The notes beneath the pieces were generated by a model that was not told the DNA's origin, ran no database searches, and was given only the letters and a program-made list of their open reading frames with translations. Both the position numbers and the translations under genes were made by a program. Shown one piece after another: positions 1 through 7,309 of a stretch of DNA of 14,894 bases. This stretch comes from Pseudomonadota bacterium (lineage in GTDB: Bacteria; Pseudomonadota; Alphaproteobacteria; Micropepsales; Micropepsaceae): positions 1-14,894 of the forward strand of contig JAKBAU010000050.1 in assembly GCA_021808875.1 (NCBI GenBank), in the 5' to 3' direction. Position 1 is the stretch's first letter; each line of letters starts with the position of its first letter.

Positions 1-60
1 CCGGTCCGCCGCGCGGATGATCCCCACCACCTGCTCGTCCGTGAACCTCGATTTCCGCAT
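1..60 (-). CDS. IS3-family transposase OrfA, N-terminal 20 residues (partial)
   Basis: The start ATG at 60-58 is preceded by a strong Shine-Dalgarno, GGAGGGAGCG, ending right before it. The visible residues read MRKSRFTDEQVVGIIRAADR, the start of the HTH_Tnp_1 (helix-turn-helix) domain that binds the element's ends in IS407-type IS3 elements (usual opening MRKSRFTEEQI). In this family OrfA is about 90 residues and is fused by -1 frameshifting to the DDE-domain OrfB; neither the rest of OrfA nor OrfB is in the window. The assignment rests on 20 residues plus the adjacent inverted repeat, which agree with each other. Confidence 0.85.
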   Translation of the reverse strand, partial: MRKSRFTDEQVVGIIRAADR

Positions 61-126
61 CGCTCCCTCCATCCAGGGAGCCAGTCTCTCAACTTCGCAG
101 CGGTCCGAAAATCCGGGGGCAGGTCA
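1..126 (-). mobile_element. IS3-family insertion sequence, 5' end only
   Basis: On the minus strand the element begins at 126 with TGACCTGCCCCCGG, a terminal inverted repeat of the kind seen in IS3-family (IS407-like) elements. After a short leader it reads into an orfA start codon at 60. The rest lies outside the window. The four bases just outside (127-130) could be the target duplication, but the other flank is not visible. The insertion lies inside the 3' part of the ParB-like gene, whose reading frame enters the IS and stops at 89-91. Confidence 0.85.
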
Positions 127-2023
127 ATGATCCACCGCTCTCGCGGACGGCCTCAACGATGCGGGTCTTGGTGACGCGGCCGAGATAATTGCCGACCGTC
201 GGCCGCCATCCCGCCTGCGCCATGTCGAGGTCGGTCGCGCGCGCTAGACGATCGGCCTGCGCGAGGCGGACCTTCAGCCCGTGGTCGCTGACACCCGAAC
301 CGCCGTAGGGATTGGGCCGCTCATAGAGCGCGTTGATGCCATAGCTAACGCAATGGGCGAGCAACTCTATGCGGCTGTCGTCGTCGAGTGCGACGAGCCA
401 ATCCCAAAGGGCCTGATCGTCGGCTGGAATATAATCGCCCCAGCGCTCATGCCGATTGGTGACGGATTGTGCCGAGGGGCTATCTTTCAAGTCGTCGGCC
501 TGGGCTGGAAAGTGAATCTGCCGGACATTGGCGTCCAATGCGCCCGTCGCCGGGCGGTGCAGGAAAGTGTCCGACACCAGTTTGTGCAGCAGCGCCGTTA
601 TTGCGATGTGCGGATGGCTGGCCAAAGCGTCGCGCAGGGCGAGCGTGCGATGCGCCGTCAATTCGGTGACGAGGCGTTCGGGCAGCGGCTTGATGCCGTC
701 TTCTTCGTCATCCTCCGCGGCTGATGCGGGTTCGCCACCGATGGTGACGACAGCGCGGGTGATGGCGGGCGCTCCCTGCGCGCCCGTATCGTGCGCGACG
801 ATCTCCGGTGCATCCTCGCCTTCCGGTGCGAACGGCCGCTCGTCCTCGGGGCGGACATAGCCACGATCGACAATCAGTTTGCCGCTGGCGTCGAGGGTGA
901 CGAAGACGCCGGCGATGGCGATCTCGGTCGGATCGAACTGAACGGGCCGGCTATCGAGTTCTTCCATCGACGCTTCGATTTCGCCAAGTGGTTGATCAAC
1001 ATCATCCGGCAATTCGTCGGCACCTTCATAGGCCTCGGACAGGCGGTTGAATTCTACCTGCAAGGCGTCGCGCGTCGCCAGTTCCGTCTCGGTCATGTCG
1101 AGCGGCGTGCCGGAAATCTCCCGGAGGCCGTGGGTGACGCCGTAGGGAATGCTGATGGCGGCCTCGACCCATTTCCAGCCTTCGGCCGCAATCTCGTCGG
1201 CGAGGGCCTTCAGCTTCTCGGCGACCAGGCGATCAAGCAGGCTGACATCCTGAAGCCATCCGCCATCGTCGGACTGGAACAGGTCGCGCAGCACGCTGCC
1301 GCCAGCGGCTTCATAGGCGTCGACGCCGACGAACACAGCGCGCTTATCGGAGGCGCGCACGGTGGTCTCGGTCAGCATGCGCCGGATCTGCCATGGCTCC
1401 TTCTGCCAACCAGCACTGATCGCGTCCCAGACCTGCTCTTGGCGGGCGTGATCCGATGAGACGGTGAAGGCCATCAGCATTTCGAGCGTCATGCCGTCGT
1501 CGGCGTAGAGGTCGAGGAGCTTGGGCGAAACCGCCACGAGGCGCAGGCGCTGTTTCACTACGTTGACGCCGACAAAGAAGGCGGCGGCGATGGCTTCCTC
1601 GGTCATGCCCTTGTCCCGCATGGCCTGAAACGCGCGGAACTGATCGAGCGGATGCAAGGGCGCACGCTCGATGTTCTCGACGAGGGAGATTTCGTCGATC
1701 AGGACGCCGCTCGCCGGGTCGCCGACGACGCAGGGGACGGGCGCGGTCTTAGCGAGGCGCTTCTGCCTGGCCAACAGTTCGAGCGCGCGATAGCGGCGAC
1801 CGCCGGCGGGCACCTCGAACATGCCGGTTTCCGCGCCCTCGGTGTCCAGCACGGGCCGGACATGCAGCGATTGGATGAGGCCGCGCCGAGCGATGGATTC
1901 GGCGAGTTCCTCGACCGAGACGCCAGCCTTGACGCGCCGGACATTGGCTTGGGCGAGCACAAGCTTGTTGAAGGGGATGTCGCGCGATGACGACAGGGTG
2001 ATCTTTTGGATGGCGGTGGCCAT
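89..2023 (-). CDS. ParB/RepB/Spo0J-type partition-like protein, C-terminus cut by IS
   Basis: Large ParB-like protein of the kind carried by alphaproteobacterial plasmids and integrative elements. Its N-terminus holds the ParB nuclease-like domain (about residues 14-130), with GGRRYRA at 74-80 (box II region) and SLVENIERAPLHPLDQ at 113-128, followed by a helix-turn-helix-like segment up to about residue 210. The long acidic C-terminal part (about 300-640) has no motif I can name. Such proteins bind DNA and are usually linked to element maintenance; the true role here is not proven. The start at 2023 has GGAG nine bases upstream. Residues 1-632 are native, residue 633 spans the junction, and the last 11 residues plus the stop come from the IS. 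I infer that a C-terminal tail is missing, so the protein may be altered or inactive. It lies downstream of the DUF932 gene on the same strand and shares its leader hairpin type. Confidence 0.88.
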   Translation of the reverse strand: MATAIQKITLSSSRDIPFNKLVLAQANVRRVKAGVSVEELAESIARRGLIQSLHVRPVLDTEGAETGMFEVPAGGRRYRALELLARQKRLAKTAPVPCVVGDPASGVLIDEISLVENIERAPLHPLDQFRAFQAMRDKGMTEEAIAAAFFVGVNVVKQRLRLVAVSPKLLDLYADDGMTLEMLMAFTVSSDHARQEQVWDAISAGWQKEPWQIRRMLTETTVRASDKRAVFVGVDAYEAAGGSVLRDLFQSDDGGWLQDVSLLDRLVAEKLKALADEIAAEGWKWVEAAISIPYGVTHGLREISGTPLDMTETELATRDALQVEFNRLSEAYEGADELPDDVDQPLGEIEASMEELDSRPVQFDPTEIAIAGVFVTLDASGKLIVDRGYVRPEDERPFAPEGEDAPEIVAHDTGAQGAPAITRAVVTIGGEPASAAEDDEEDGIKPLPERLVTELTAHRTLALRDALASHPHIAITALLHKLVSDTFLHRPATGALDANVRQIHFPAQADDLKDSPSAQSVTNRHERWGDYIPADDQALWDWLVALDDDSRIELLAHCVSYGINALYERPNPYGGSGVSDHGLKVRLAQADRLARATDLDMAQAGWRPTVGNYLGRVTKTRIVEAVRESGGSLTCPRIFGPLRS

Positions 2024-2030
2024 GGTTTTT

Positions 2031-2078
2031 ACTCCGCGACGGGTGGCCAGGAGACTCTCTCTCGACCTTCAACCCGTC
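2031..2078 (-). promoter_or_regulatory. Leader hairpin with Shine-Dalgarno, copy 1 (ParB-like gene)
   Basis: On the minus strand GACGGGT (2078-2072) pairs with ACCCGTC (2044-2038), a perfect 7-bp stem. It encloses an AGAGAGAG-containing inner part where GAGA can pair with TCTC and GGTC with GGCC. Directly after the stem comes CGCGGAG, whose GGAG is the Shine-Dalgarno of the ParB-like gene. Two more copies sit in front of the DUF932 gene (3413-3459) and ArdC (14550-14597). The conservation around the start region suggests control of translation, or an operator overlapping it. Confidence 0.7.
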
Positions 2079-2088
2079 ACGAAGCGAA

Positions 2089-2119
2089 GCGCCGCCCTCT
2101 TCCTCTGAAGGGGCAGCGC
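2089..2119 (-). terminator. Imperfect GC-rich hairpin between DUF932 and ParB-like genes
   Basis: GCGCCGCCC at 2089-2097 faces GGGCAGCGC at 2111-2119. The single mismatch becomes a G-U wobble only in RNA read from the minus strand, which fits the direction of both genes. No T-run follows. It may act as an attenuator or RNA-stability element rather than a classical terminator. Confidence 0.35.
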
Positions 2120-2156
2120 CTTGTTGATCGGGAAAACGGAAAGGCAAGAACGCGCA

Positions 2157-2190
2157 AAGCCGGAAACACGCACATCCGCGTTTCCGGCTT
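2157..2190 (-). terminator. Perfect 11-bp hairpin after the DUF932 stop
   Basis: AAGCCGGAAAC (2157-2167) and GTTTCCGGCTT (2180-2190) form a perfect stem with a 12-nt loop, starting 9 bases after the DUF932 stop codon. On the minus strand the stem ends in CTTT but the following bases are not a clean T-run, so termination may be partial, allowing read-through into the ParB-like gene. Confidence 0.55.
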
Positions 2191-2198
2191 GAGGAAAT

Positions 2199-3404
2199 TC
2201 AGGCGGCGCGATCGAGGAGCTTTTTCGCCTTGGCCTCCATGTCGAGGCGGGCGTCTTGGTGGGGCTTGTCGCGGGCGACCGCAGTGATGCCCTGCACGAA
2301 ATCGAAGATCGATTGCGGCTGCCGGCCTTCCTCGGCCAGCACTGTCTCGATGATCTTGCCGGTCTCGGCCTTCGAGAAGCCGCGCTTGCGCAGAAAGTCG
2401 CTGCGATCCTCGTCGGTGCGGGCGACAATCCGCTCGCGGGCCGCCTTGATCCCATTGATGAAGGGTTGAGGTGAGGAATTGGCGAAATTGAGCAGCGCAG
2501 GCGCCGCCTCGTGGGCAAAGCGCGAGGCGGCATATTTGCTGTGCCGGATGGTGATTTCCTCGAAATCCTCGACGCCCCAGAGGTTGCGGTTCTGGCACAC
2601 GGCGCGCAGGTAAAAGCTCGCCATGCCAAGCGTTTTGGCGTCCACCTCGCTGTTCCAGCAGTAGAAGCCCCGGAAATAAAGGTCAGGCGAGCCATCGGGG
2701 AGCCGCCCGGCCTCGATGGGATTGAGATCGTCGACCAAGAAGACGAAGACGTCGCGGTCCGAGGCATAGAGCGTGGTGGTGTCCCTGGTGATGTCGACGC
2801 GAGGATTGTAGATCCCGTTCGACCAGTCGAGCACACCGGGCACCTTCCAGCGGGTATCGCCCGTGCCATTGCCGGCGATGCGCTGCACGGCTTCCACGAG
2901 TTCATGGTCATAGATGCGGCCATAATCCGGGCCGGTGACGGCGCGCAGCTCGATGCGGCCCCCGGATCGACCGTCGTCGGTTTCCAGGGGGTTGATCTGC
3001 TCGGCGCGATTCGAGGTCAGGCCATATTGCAGATTGATCGCGGCCAGCGGCGCCGGTAGTTGCCGCAGGTAGGCGGCGGGCGCGCCGACCTGGGACGCCA
3101 ACTGACCGACGCTCCAATGGGTCGGGGCCACGGGCGCCTCGGCGCCGGGCAGGATCAGGGCGAGGCGTTCGGGATCATTCCGGTTCGCCTCGACATGGAT
3201 AAGCGCGGTTTCGACGATGCGGGTCCGGCTTCGCTCGGAACGGCCGCGCACGGCGCTGGCCAGCGCACCGAGCGAGAGGAACCTCTCGTCATCGGGCCGC
3301 GAGAACCATTCGGAGGAAACCCGGCCGATGCGTTCGCCGCGCGTGACATCCACCTTATAGCCGCCGCTCACGTCGCAGCGGGCTTCGAGAACCTGCATAT
3401 TCAT
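2199..3404 (-). CDS. DUF932 domain-containing protein (element maintenance-associated)
   Basis: A 401-residue protein of the DUF932 (phage/plasmid-like, formerly DUF945) family. I recognise the family from the central segment around RAVTGPDYGRIYDHELVEAV, the stretch YASDRDVFVFLVDDLNPIE and the downstream FRGFYCWNSEVDAKTLGMA. The biochemical role of the family is unknown; its genes recur on conjugative plasmids and integrative elements beside ParB-like and ArdC-like genes. The start at 3404 was chosen over an in-frame ATG at 3461 because GGAG lies 8-9 bases upstream and the longer form would translate the leader hairpin. The ParB-like gene follows on the same strand after 175 bases with hairpins. 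No truncation or missing segment is evident. Confidence 0.88.
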   Translation of the reverse strand: MNMQVLEARCDVSGGYKVDVTRGERIGRVSSEWFSRPDDERFLSLGALASAVRGRSERSRTRIVETALIHVEANRNDPERLALILPGAEAPVAPTHWSVGQLASQVGAPAAYLRQLPAPLAAINLQYGLTSNRAEQINPLETDDGRSGGRIELRAVTGPDYGRIYDHELVEAVQRIAGNGTGDTRWKVPGVLDWSNGIYNPRVDITRDTTTLYASDRDVFVFLVDDLNPIEAGRLPDGSPDLYFRGFYCWNSEVDAKTLGMASFYLRAVCQNRNLWGVEDFEEITIRHSKYAASRFAHEAAPALLNFANSSPQPFINGIKAARERIVARTDEDRSDFLRKRGFSKAETGKIIETVLAEEGRQPQSIFDFVQGITAVARDKPHQDARLDMEAKAKKLLDRAA

Positions 3405-3412
3405 GGGGAAAA

Positions 3413-3459
3413 TCTCCACGACGGGCGCCGAAAGACACTCTCTCTGGCCTCCACCCGTC
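3413..3459 (-). promoter_or_regulatory. Leader hairpin with Shine-Dalgarno, copy 2 (DUF932 gene)
   Basis: GACGGG (3459-3454) pairs with CCCGTC (3425-3420) on the minus strand. The inside carries AGAGAGAGT, with GCC able to pair with GGC, and the stem is followed at once by GTGGAG, the Shine-Dalgarno of the DUF932 gene. Order, length (about 40 nt) and position match copies 1 and 3, while much of the inner sequence differs. Confidence 0.7.
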
Positions 3460-3509
3460 ACGGAAATCCCCTCCGTCCTCTCACTCTCTCAGGGGGAATT
3501 GCGGAGCCT

Positions 3510-3590
3510 CCCCGCAGAAGGGGTCGGTCGAGACCCAGGCTGGGCCGCAGGGGAAGGCTTTCCCCTTTCGGCTAGGTCCCTGCTCGGGGG
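3510..3590 (+). ncRNA. Three-hairpin non-coding element, copy A
   Basis: Read on the plus strand: CCCC-GCAGAA-GGGG (3510-3523), then GGGTC/GACCC around 3521-3535, then GGGGAAGGCTTTCCCC (3550-3565). The same order and the same GCAGAA loop occur in inverted orientation at 13717-13777. A weaker CCC/GGG hairpin and GATTCGTTTC follow (3577-3599). No credible protein is encoded here. It could be a small RNA, a structured DNA site or a relic repeat; the type given is tentative. Confidence 0.45.
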
Positions 3591-3699
3591 ATTCGTTTCA
3601 GCTACCGAGTGGAGACAGCGTGACCCACAAACTTTGGGGAGACGGTGGAGGTTTCGAACGCGAAAATTCTGCTCTTGCCTGCGATGACGCCAGCCAAGA

Positions 3700-3732
3700 C
3701 GGTGGTAGCTCGGTGGTAGCTCGGTGGTAGCT
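3700..3732. repeat. Three tandem copies of an 11-bp unit
   Basis: CGGTGGTAGCT occurs three times back to back, without mismatch, next to the terminator and the tRNA-Gly fragment. The unit resembles a tRNA D-arm (TAGCTCGGTGGTAG), but nothing around it completes a tRNA. It could be an arm-type integrase or excisionase site, or a slippage product. Confidence 0.75.
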
Positions 3733-3737
3733 CAGCA

Positions 3738-3769
3738 GAAAAACAAAGGCGGCGGCAAAAATGCCGCCG
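3738..3769 (-). terminator. Rho-independent terminator downstream of the tRNA-Gly fragment
   Basis: CGGCGGCA (3750-3757), a 4-base loop and TGCCGCCG (3762-3769) form a perfect 8-bp stem. On the minus strand it is followed by CCTTTGTTTTTC. It lies about 30 bases beyond the CCA end of the tRNA-Gly fragment, in the right direction to have been the tRNA gene's own terminator. Confidence 0.85.
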
Positions 3770-3797
3770 TGCCAAACCCTTGCTTCTTTAAGAAATC

Positions 3798-3844
3798 TGG
3801 AGCGGGCGAAGGGATTCGAACCCTCGACCCCAACCTTGGCAAGG
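3798..3844 (-). other. Putative att site: 3' half of a tRNA-Gly(GCC) gene
   Basis: On the minus strand this reads CCTTGCCAAGG (anticodon loop, GCC), GGTTGGGGTC, the T-arm GAGGGTTCGAATCCC, then the acceptor strand TTCGCCCGCTCCA. This is the 3' half of an alphaproteobacterial tRNA-Gly ending in CCA. Upstream of 3844 the D-arm and 5' acceptor strand are absent: GCGGGCG plus a normal D-arm cannot be found at the required distance. A 3' half without a 5' half is the footprint left at one end of an element that integrated by tyrosine recombinase. The geometry puts the integrated element on the higher-coordinate side, where the integrase lies, and the intact tRNA beyond the window. Confidence 0.85.
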
Positions 3845-3976
3845 CGCCGGAGGGGTCTACGCCGAGGTATCCGGCACCCCGCCATGGCCTGATACTAATC
3901 GATAACTCAACAACTTAACTATCATCCGACCCGCCTGGCGATATCCCGTCCTATCCGGCGACTTGCCACCAAATGC

Positions 3977-4005
3977 TTGGAATCAGCCGCGATCGGGGGT
4001 ATAAT
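3977..4005 (+). promoter_or_regulatory. Sigma-70-like promoter for the integrase gene
   Basis: TTGGAA at 3977-3982 and a perfect TATAAT at 4000-4005 are separated by 17 bases. The -10 box sits inside a GGGG/CCCC inverted repeat (3996-4009), which could be a regulator binding site. The predicted transcript start is about 30 bases before the integrase ATG. Confidence 0.7.
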
Positions 4006-4042
4006 CCCCTCATTCTAAGCAGATGTCCAGCAGGTGATTGAT

Positions 4043-5365
4043 ATGGCTGGGGAAAAGCTCACCAAGCGGGTTGTCGATGCCTTGAAGGCTCCCGATCCTT
4101 CGAAGGTTGGGGTCAAGGTTCGGGAGAGTTTCGTGTGGGATCGCGAGCTCCGCGGCTTCGGCGTGCAGGTCATGCCGTCGGGCCTCAAGAGCTTCGTCAT
4201 TCAGTACCGCACGGCCGAGGGACGCCACCGGCGCGTGGTCATCGGACGCTACGGCCTGATGACCGTCGAGGAGGCCCGTACTCTCGCCCATGAGCAGCTG
4301 GTCGCGGTGTCCAAGGGCGTCGATCCGGTCGCCGAGGCGGCCAAGGCGGCCGGGCTCCAGACGGTGGCCGAAATCTGCGACTGGTACATCGCCGAGGCAG
4401 AAGCCGGCCGCATCCTCGGTCGCCGCCGTCGCGCCATCAAGGCGTCCACGCTGGTGATGGATCGCAGCCGGATCGAGTCCCACATCAAGCCGTTGCTCGG
4501 CAAGCGGCAGGTCGCCTCTCTCAAGCTCGGCGACATTGAAGGCGCCCAGGCCGACATCGCGGCCGGCAAGACATCGAAGGCCCGTGTCGGTAGCCGTGGC
4601 GGCGCCACCACCGGTGGCGAAGGTGTCGCCGCACGGACAATGTCGACACTCCATGCGATCTTCGAGCACGCCGTGCGCCTCGGACAAATCGAGGCCAACC
4701 CCGCCAAGGGCGTGCGCAAGCTGGCGAGCCTGCCCCGCGAGCGGCGGCTCAGTCGCAGCGAGATCGAGCGCCTCGGCAAGACACTGCGCGCCGTCGCAGA
4801 GGAAGGCGAGCATTCCACGGCGCTGGCGGCCATCCGCTTCCTGCTGCTCACCGGTTTCCGGCGCATGGAAGCCCTGGGGCTTCAGCGAGCATGGCTCGAT
4901 GAGGAAGAAGAGGCGATCCGGTTCCCCGACACCAAGAGCGGCGCACAGACGCGCGTGATCGGGCGGGCGGCCGTTGAGCTACTGCTTGAGCAGCCAAAGA
5001 CGAAATCACCCTTCTTCTTTCCGGCCGACTGGGGTGAGGGACATTTTGTCGGCGTGGTCCGCGTGTTGGATCGGGTCTGCGAAAAGGCGCGGCTGACCGA
5101 CGTCACACCGCACACCTTGCGGCACACCTTCGCCAGCCTGGCCGGCGATCTCGGCTTTTCCGAACTGACGATCGCGGCACTGCTCGGGCATTCCGCCCGC
5201 GGCGTCACGCAACGCTACATCCATATCGACGAGGCGCTCAGGATGACCGCCGACCGGGTAGCCGCCGAAATGGCGGACATCCTCGATGGCCGCGCGACGC
5301 CATCGCGTCAGCGCGTGCGGCGTGCCGATGCAGCCGAGCGGGTCCCGGAACAAGCTGGTTCGTAG
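4043..5365 (+). CDS. P4-type tyrosine integrase of the integrated element
   Basis: Site-specific recombinase that would insert and excise the element at the tRNA-Gly 3' end. It has an N-terminal arm-binding domain (DUF4102 type, residues 1-90, with ELRGFGVQVMPSG), a central core-binding domain (about 105-225) and a C-terminal catalytic domain. The catalytic set is visible: R273 in TGFRRMEALGL, K298 in DTKSG, H357 and R360 in HTLRHTFAS, H383 in LLGHSARG and the nucleophile Y392 in QRYIH. The length of 440 residues is normal. I prefer ATG 4043 over GTG 4034 because AGGTG (4032-4036) is correctly spaced from 4043 and overlaps the GTG. The gene starts about 200 bases from the tRNA fragment and reads away from it. 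It appears intact. Confidence 0.93.
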   Translation: MAGEKLTKRVVDALKAPDPSKVGVKVRESFVWDRELRGFGVQVMPSGLKSFVIQYRTAEGRHRRVVIGRYGLMTVEEARTLAHEQLVAVSKGVDPVAEAAKAAGLQTVAEICDWYIAEAEAGRILGRRRRAIKASTLVMDRSRIESHIKPLLGKRQVASLKLGDIEGAQADIAAGKTSKARVGSRGGATTGGEGVAARTMSTLHAIFEHAVRLGQIEANPAKGVRKLASLPRERRLSRSEIERLGKTLRAVAEEGEHSTALAAIRFLLLTGFRRMEALGLQRAWLDEEEEAIRFPDTKSGAQTRVIGRAAVELLLEQPKTKSPFFFPADWGEGHFVGVVRVLDRVCEKARLTDVTPHTLRHTFASLAGDLGFSELTIAALLGHSARGVTQRYIHIDEALRMTADRVAAEMADILDGRATPSRQRVRRADAAERVPEQAGS

Positions 5366-5399
5366 CCGCGATCTCCGTGTGCCAGTGGCGCTAGAACCG

Positions 5400-5458
5400 G
5401 GACACACCACGCGGGCGCAATCGCGCACCCGCAAGGCGTGTCCACGTTCGCGTGAACG
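5400..5458. terminator. Hairpins between the convergent integrase and hipA genes
   Basis: GGACAC (5400-5405) pairs with GTGTCC (5438-5443), and inside it GCGGG (5411-5415) pairs with CCCGC (5428-5432). A second small stem, CGTTC/GAACG, lies at 5445-5458. Placed between two converging genes, this is a likely bidirectional terminator, although no T-run is present on either strand. Confidence 0.55.
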
Positions 5459-5462
5459 GGCG

Positions 5463-6749
5463 TCATTGGCTTGCGGTCCGCGCCGCGGCGCGCTCCTCAT
5501 GCTCGAATGCGTCAGCGAACTGATCGAGTTCCTGCGTGCTCATGCCAAGGCTGCGCCCCATTGAGCGCCACTGCGACACCGCTTGTTCCACCTTGCGAAG
5601 CATCTGCCGGGCGCGTGGCACGGCAATCCTGAAATACGGAACTGCGGACATCAGCGCCTCGATCGTTGCCTCCGGACCGGCATCTTCCGACACCCAGGTC
5701 TTCAACTCATGAACCCGGTCCGGGAACGGATTGACGTCGAATGCCGGCGCAAGCCGCCACTGCCCGCGATCGACATGCAGGAAGCCGTGATTGCGCAGAT
5801 GATCGTCCACATTGGTGATGAGGATGGAGAAGGCGATGCGGCGCCAGAGTTCCTCCGTATCGGCCTGCGGCGCCGCGCCGTGCATCCGCAGCGCATCGAC
5901 GATCTCGGTATAGGCATGCTCGCCCGACTCGGCGACATCGACGCCGAGCATCGTCGCGGCAGAGACGTACATCAGCCGACCACCACCCTGGAGGCGATCG
6001 AAGCGCCGGATCAAAGCCACCGAGCTGCCTTCGCTCTCGACCAGGCGGCCTTCGGCGGCGTCGATCCCCGCAGCGGCGGCAAGCCGCAGCGCGAGAACCT
6101 CGCCTTTGGTGACCGCGCGATCGTCGGCGACGCTCGGAAACTTGCCGATCGACAGCCGCCCGTCGTCATCGACCACCGTGCATTTCGGGCGTAGCCCGCC
6201 CAGCGAGGTGCCTCGCCCTCGGAGGTAGCGCAAATCCTCCGCCGTCTCAGTATGCGTCTCAACCGCATGCGATGCGGACAACAAGTGGCCAAGCTCGATC
6301 AGCGGCGGCGCGGTTCTCCGGCCCTCTTCGGCCGCTCGTTGGAAAACGCCGTCTTCGTCCCGAAAGCGCAACGCGCCAACACGGCTCGCATCGTCGACCG
6401 CCAGGAGAAAGTCGAGCGCGTTCAGGGGACGGCTCTCGACATCCGCGCCGGCGCGTCTCGCCTCCTGCCGCCGTTTGGCGTGGTCGCGCAGGATGACCCG
6501 GCGCGCCCAGCCGTCCGGTTCAGTGTCCGCAATGGCGCCGTGAAAGACGGATCCGCCACGCTCTTTGCGATGAAATTGCGGGCCGGCGACCACGGGAAGG
6601 CTAGGGTCGATCGCGAAGCCGTCCGTGGCCGCCAGCCACGCGGCGTCATACTCGAAGGCGGCGTTCTCACGCGCCCCCAGCGCGTCGAAGCGGAGTGTCC
6701 CGAGACTGCGGGCGTTTTCTCCCAGCGCTACCTGAATGGTTCTTCTCAT
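5463..6749 (-). CDS. hipA: HipA-family serine/threonine kinase toxin
   Basis: HipA-like kinase of 428 residues, about the size of E. coli HipA. It has an N-terminal HipA domain (about 1-105) and a C-terminal kinase fold. Visible motifs are TSLGGLRPK (181-189, ATP-loop region), KFP (203-205), IRRFDR (247-252), the catalytic NVDDHLRNHGF (313-323, D315 as the likely catalytic aspartate) and the metal-binding AFDVNP (336-341, D338). In characterised HipA the kinase phosphorylates glutamyl-tRNA synthetase and halts growth; the target of this divergent member is unknown. Its ATG overlaps the hipB stop (ATGA), so the two are translationally coupled with the antitoxin first. All key residues are present, so it is probably active. 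It likely stabilises the element or guards it against phage. Confidence 0.92.
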   Translation of the reverse strand: MRRTIQVALGENARSLGTLRFDALGARENAAFEYDAAWLAATDGFAIDPSLPVVAGPQFHRKERGGSVFHGAIADTEPDGWARRVILRDHAKRRQEARRAGADVESRPLNALDFLLAVDDASRVGALRFRDEDGVFQRAAEEGRRTAPPLIELGHLLSASHAVETHTETAEDLRYLRGRGTSLGGLRPKCTVVDDDGRLSIGKFPSVADDRAVTKGEVLALRLAAAAGIDAAEGRLVESEGSSVALIRRFDRLQGGGRLMYVSAATMLGVDVAESGEHAYTEIVDALRMHGAAPQADTEELWRRIAFSILITNVDDHLRNHGFLHVDRGQWRLAPAFDVNPFPDRVHELKTWVSEDAGPEATIEALMSAVPYFRIAVPRARQMLRKVEQAVSQWRSMGRSLGMSTQELDQFADAFEHEERAAARTASQ

Positions 6750-7078
6750 AGTGCGGTCGGCACTTTCTTGGTACGCACCCGCTTTGGCAGCCGCTCGGCG
6801 TCGAGCAACAGGCCGACGTCGTCGCGGCGTGGGTCGACGATGTCGCCAATCGCGTCGCCGAACCCGAGCACGAAGAGCGCCATCGCATAGACACCCATCG
6901 AAACCGACGGATCGCCCTTCTCCACCTTCAGATAGGTGGATTTGGCCGAGCCAATTCGCTCCGCCATCATCACCGTCGTCAGGTTTCGCTTACGCCGCGC
7001 GATCGCGATGTCGGCGCCAAGCTTGGTCAGGGACCGACGTACCTTTGGCGGGAGAGATTCCAGCGCTGACGACTGCAT
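6746..7078 (-). CDS. hipB: HipB-like XRE-family antitoxin and autorepressor
   Basis: A 110-residue protein with an XRE-type helix-turn-helix at about residues 20-75 (GADIAIARRKRNLT, then MAERIGSAKSTYLKVEKGD). The family neutralises HipA and represses its own operon. The C-terminal tail (VDPRRDDVGLLLDAERLPKR) matches the short tail of HipB-like partners. It is the first gene of the pair and overlaps hipA by 4 bases. The ATG at 7078 is the most likely start, though its Shine-Dalgarno is weak. The upstream stretch carries an AT-rich near-palindrome that may be its operator. Confidence 0.9.
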   Translation of the reverse strand: MQSSALESLPPKVRRSLTKLGADIAIARRKRNLTTVMMAERIGSAKSTYLKVEKGDPSVSMGVYAMALFVLGFGDAIGDIVDPRRDDVGLLLDAERLPKRVRTKKVPTAL

Positions 7079-7110
7079 GATATGGTCTCGTTGAACAGGC
7101 CGAATGACCC

Positions 7111-7136
7111 TTACAGTCTCGTATATAATACCTTAT
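7111..7136 (-). promoter_or_regulatory. AT-rich near-palindrome upstream of hipB, candidate promoter/operator
   Basis: GTATATAATAC at 7121-7131 is nearly self-complementary (GTAT/ATAC arms) and stands out in GC-rich surroundings, about 45-55 bases before hipB. Read on the minus strand it contains TATTAT, a possible -10. No convincing -35 was found, so the promoter call is weak. Confidence 0.4.
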
Positions 7137-7252
7137 GTGCCTGAGGTCCATCCCTCGCCAAACTGCGAGTATCCGCGGGAAGGTCGTGACCGTTCTACCT
7201 GTGCGCTGCCGTCGCCGGCGTAAGGCCGTCCCTAACACAGATCAGCGCAGGC

Positions 7253-7288
7253 ACGGCCTCGAAGCCGTTGGCGGGTTTCGCTTACCCG
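7253..7288 (-). terminator. Two small hairpins after the HTH regulator gene
   Basis: ACGGC (7253-7257)/GCCGT (7264-7268) and CGGGT (7272-7276)/ACCCG (7284-7288) form two 5-bp stems, starting about 20 bases beyond the stop of the minus-strand regulator gene. No T-run follows. The rest of the 230-base gap 7079-7309 shows no gene. Confidence 0.3.
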
Positions 7289-7309
7289 TGGACCATCGAC
7301 CCCGAACGG

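Noticed and set aside
281..1990. Long plus-strand open frames opposite the ParB-like gene
   Set aside because: They are shadows caused by high-GC codon use, with no ribosome sites or recognisable domains.
3700..3735. tRNA D-arm-like sequence TAGCTCGGTGGTAG, possible tRNA
   Set aside because: No anticodon arm, T-arm or acceptor stem can be placed at the right distances; it is explained by the 11-bp tandem repeat.
3724..3918. 64-residue open frame reading GEGIRTLDPNLGK
   Set aside because: This is the translation of the tRNA-Gly 3' half, a well-known false protein seen in many annotations.
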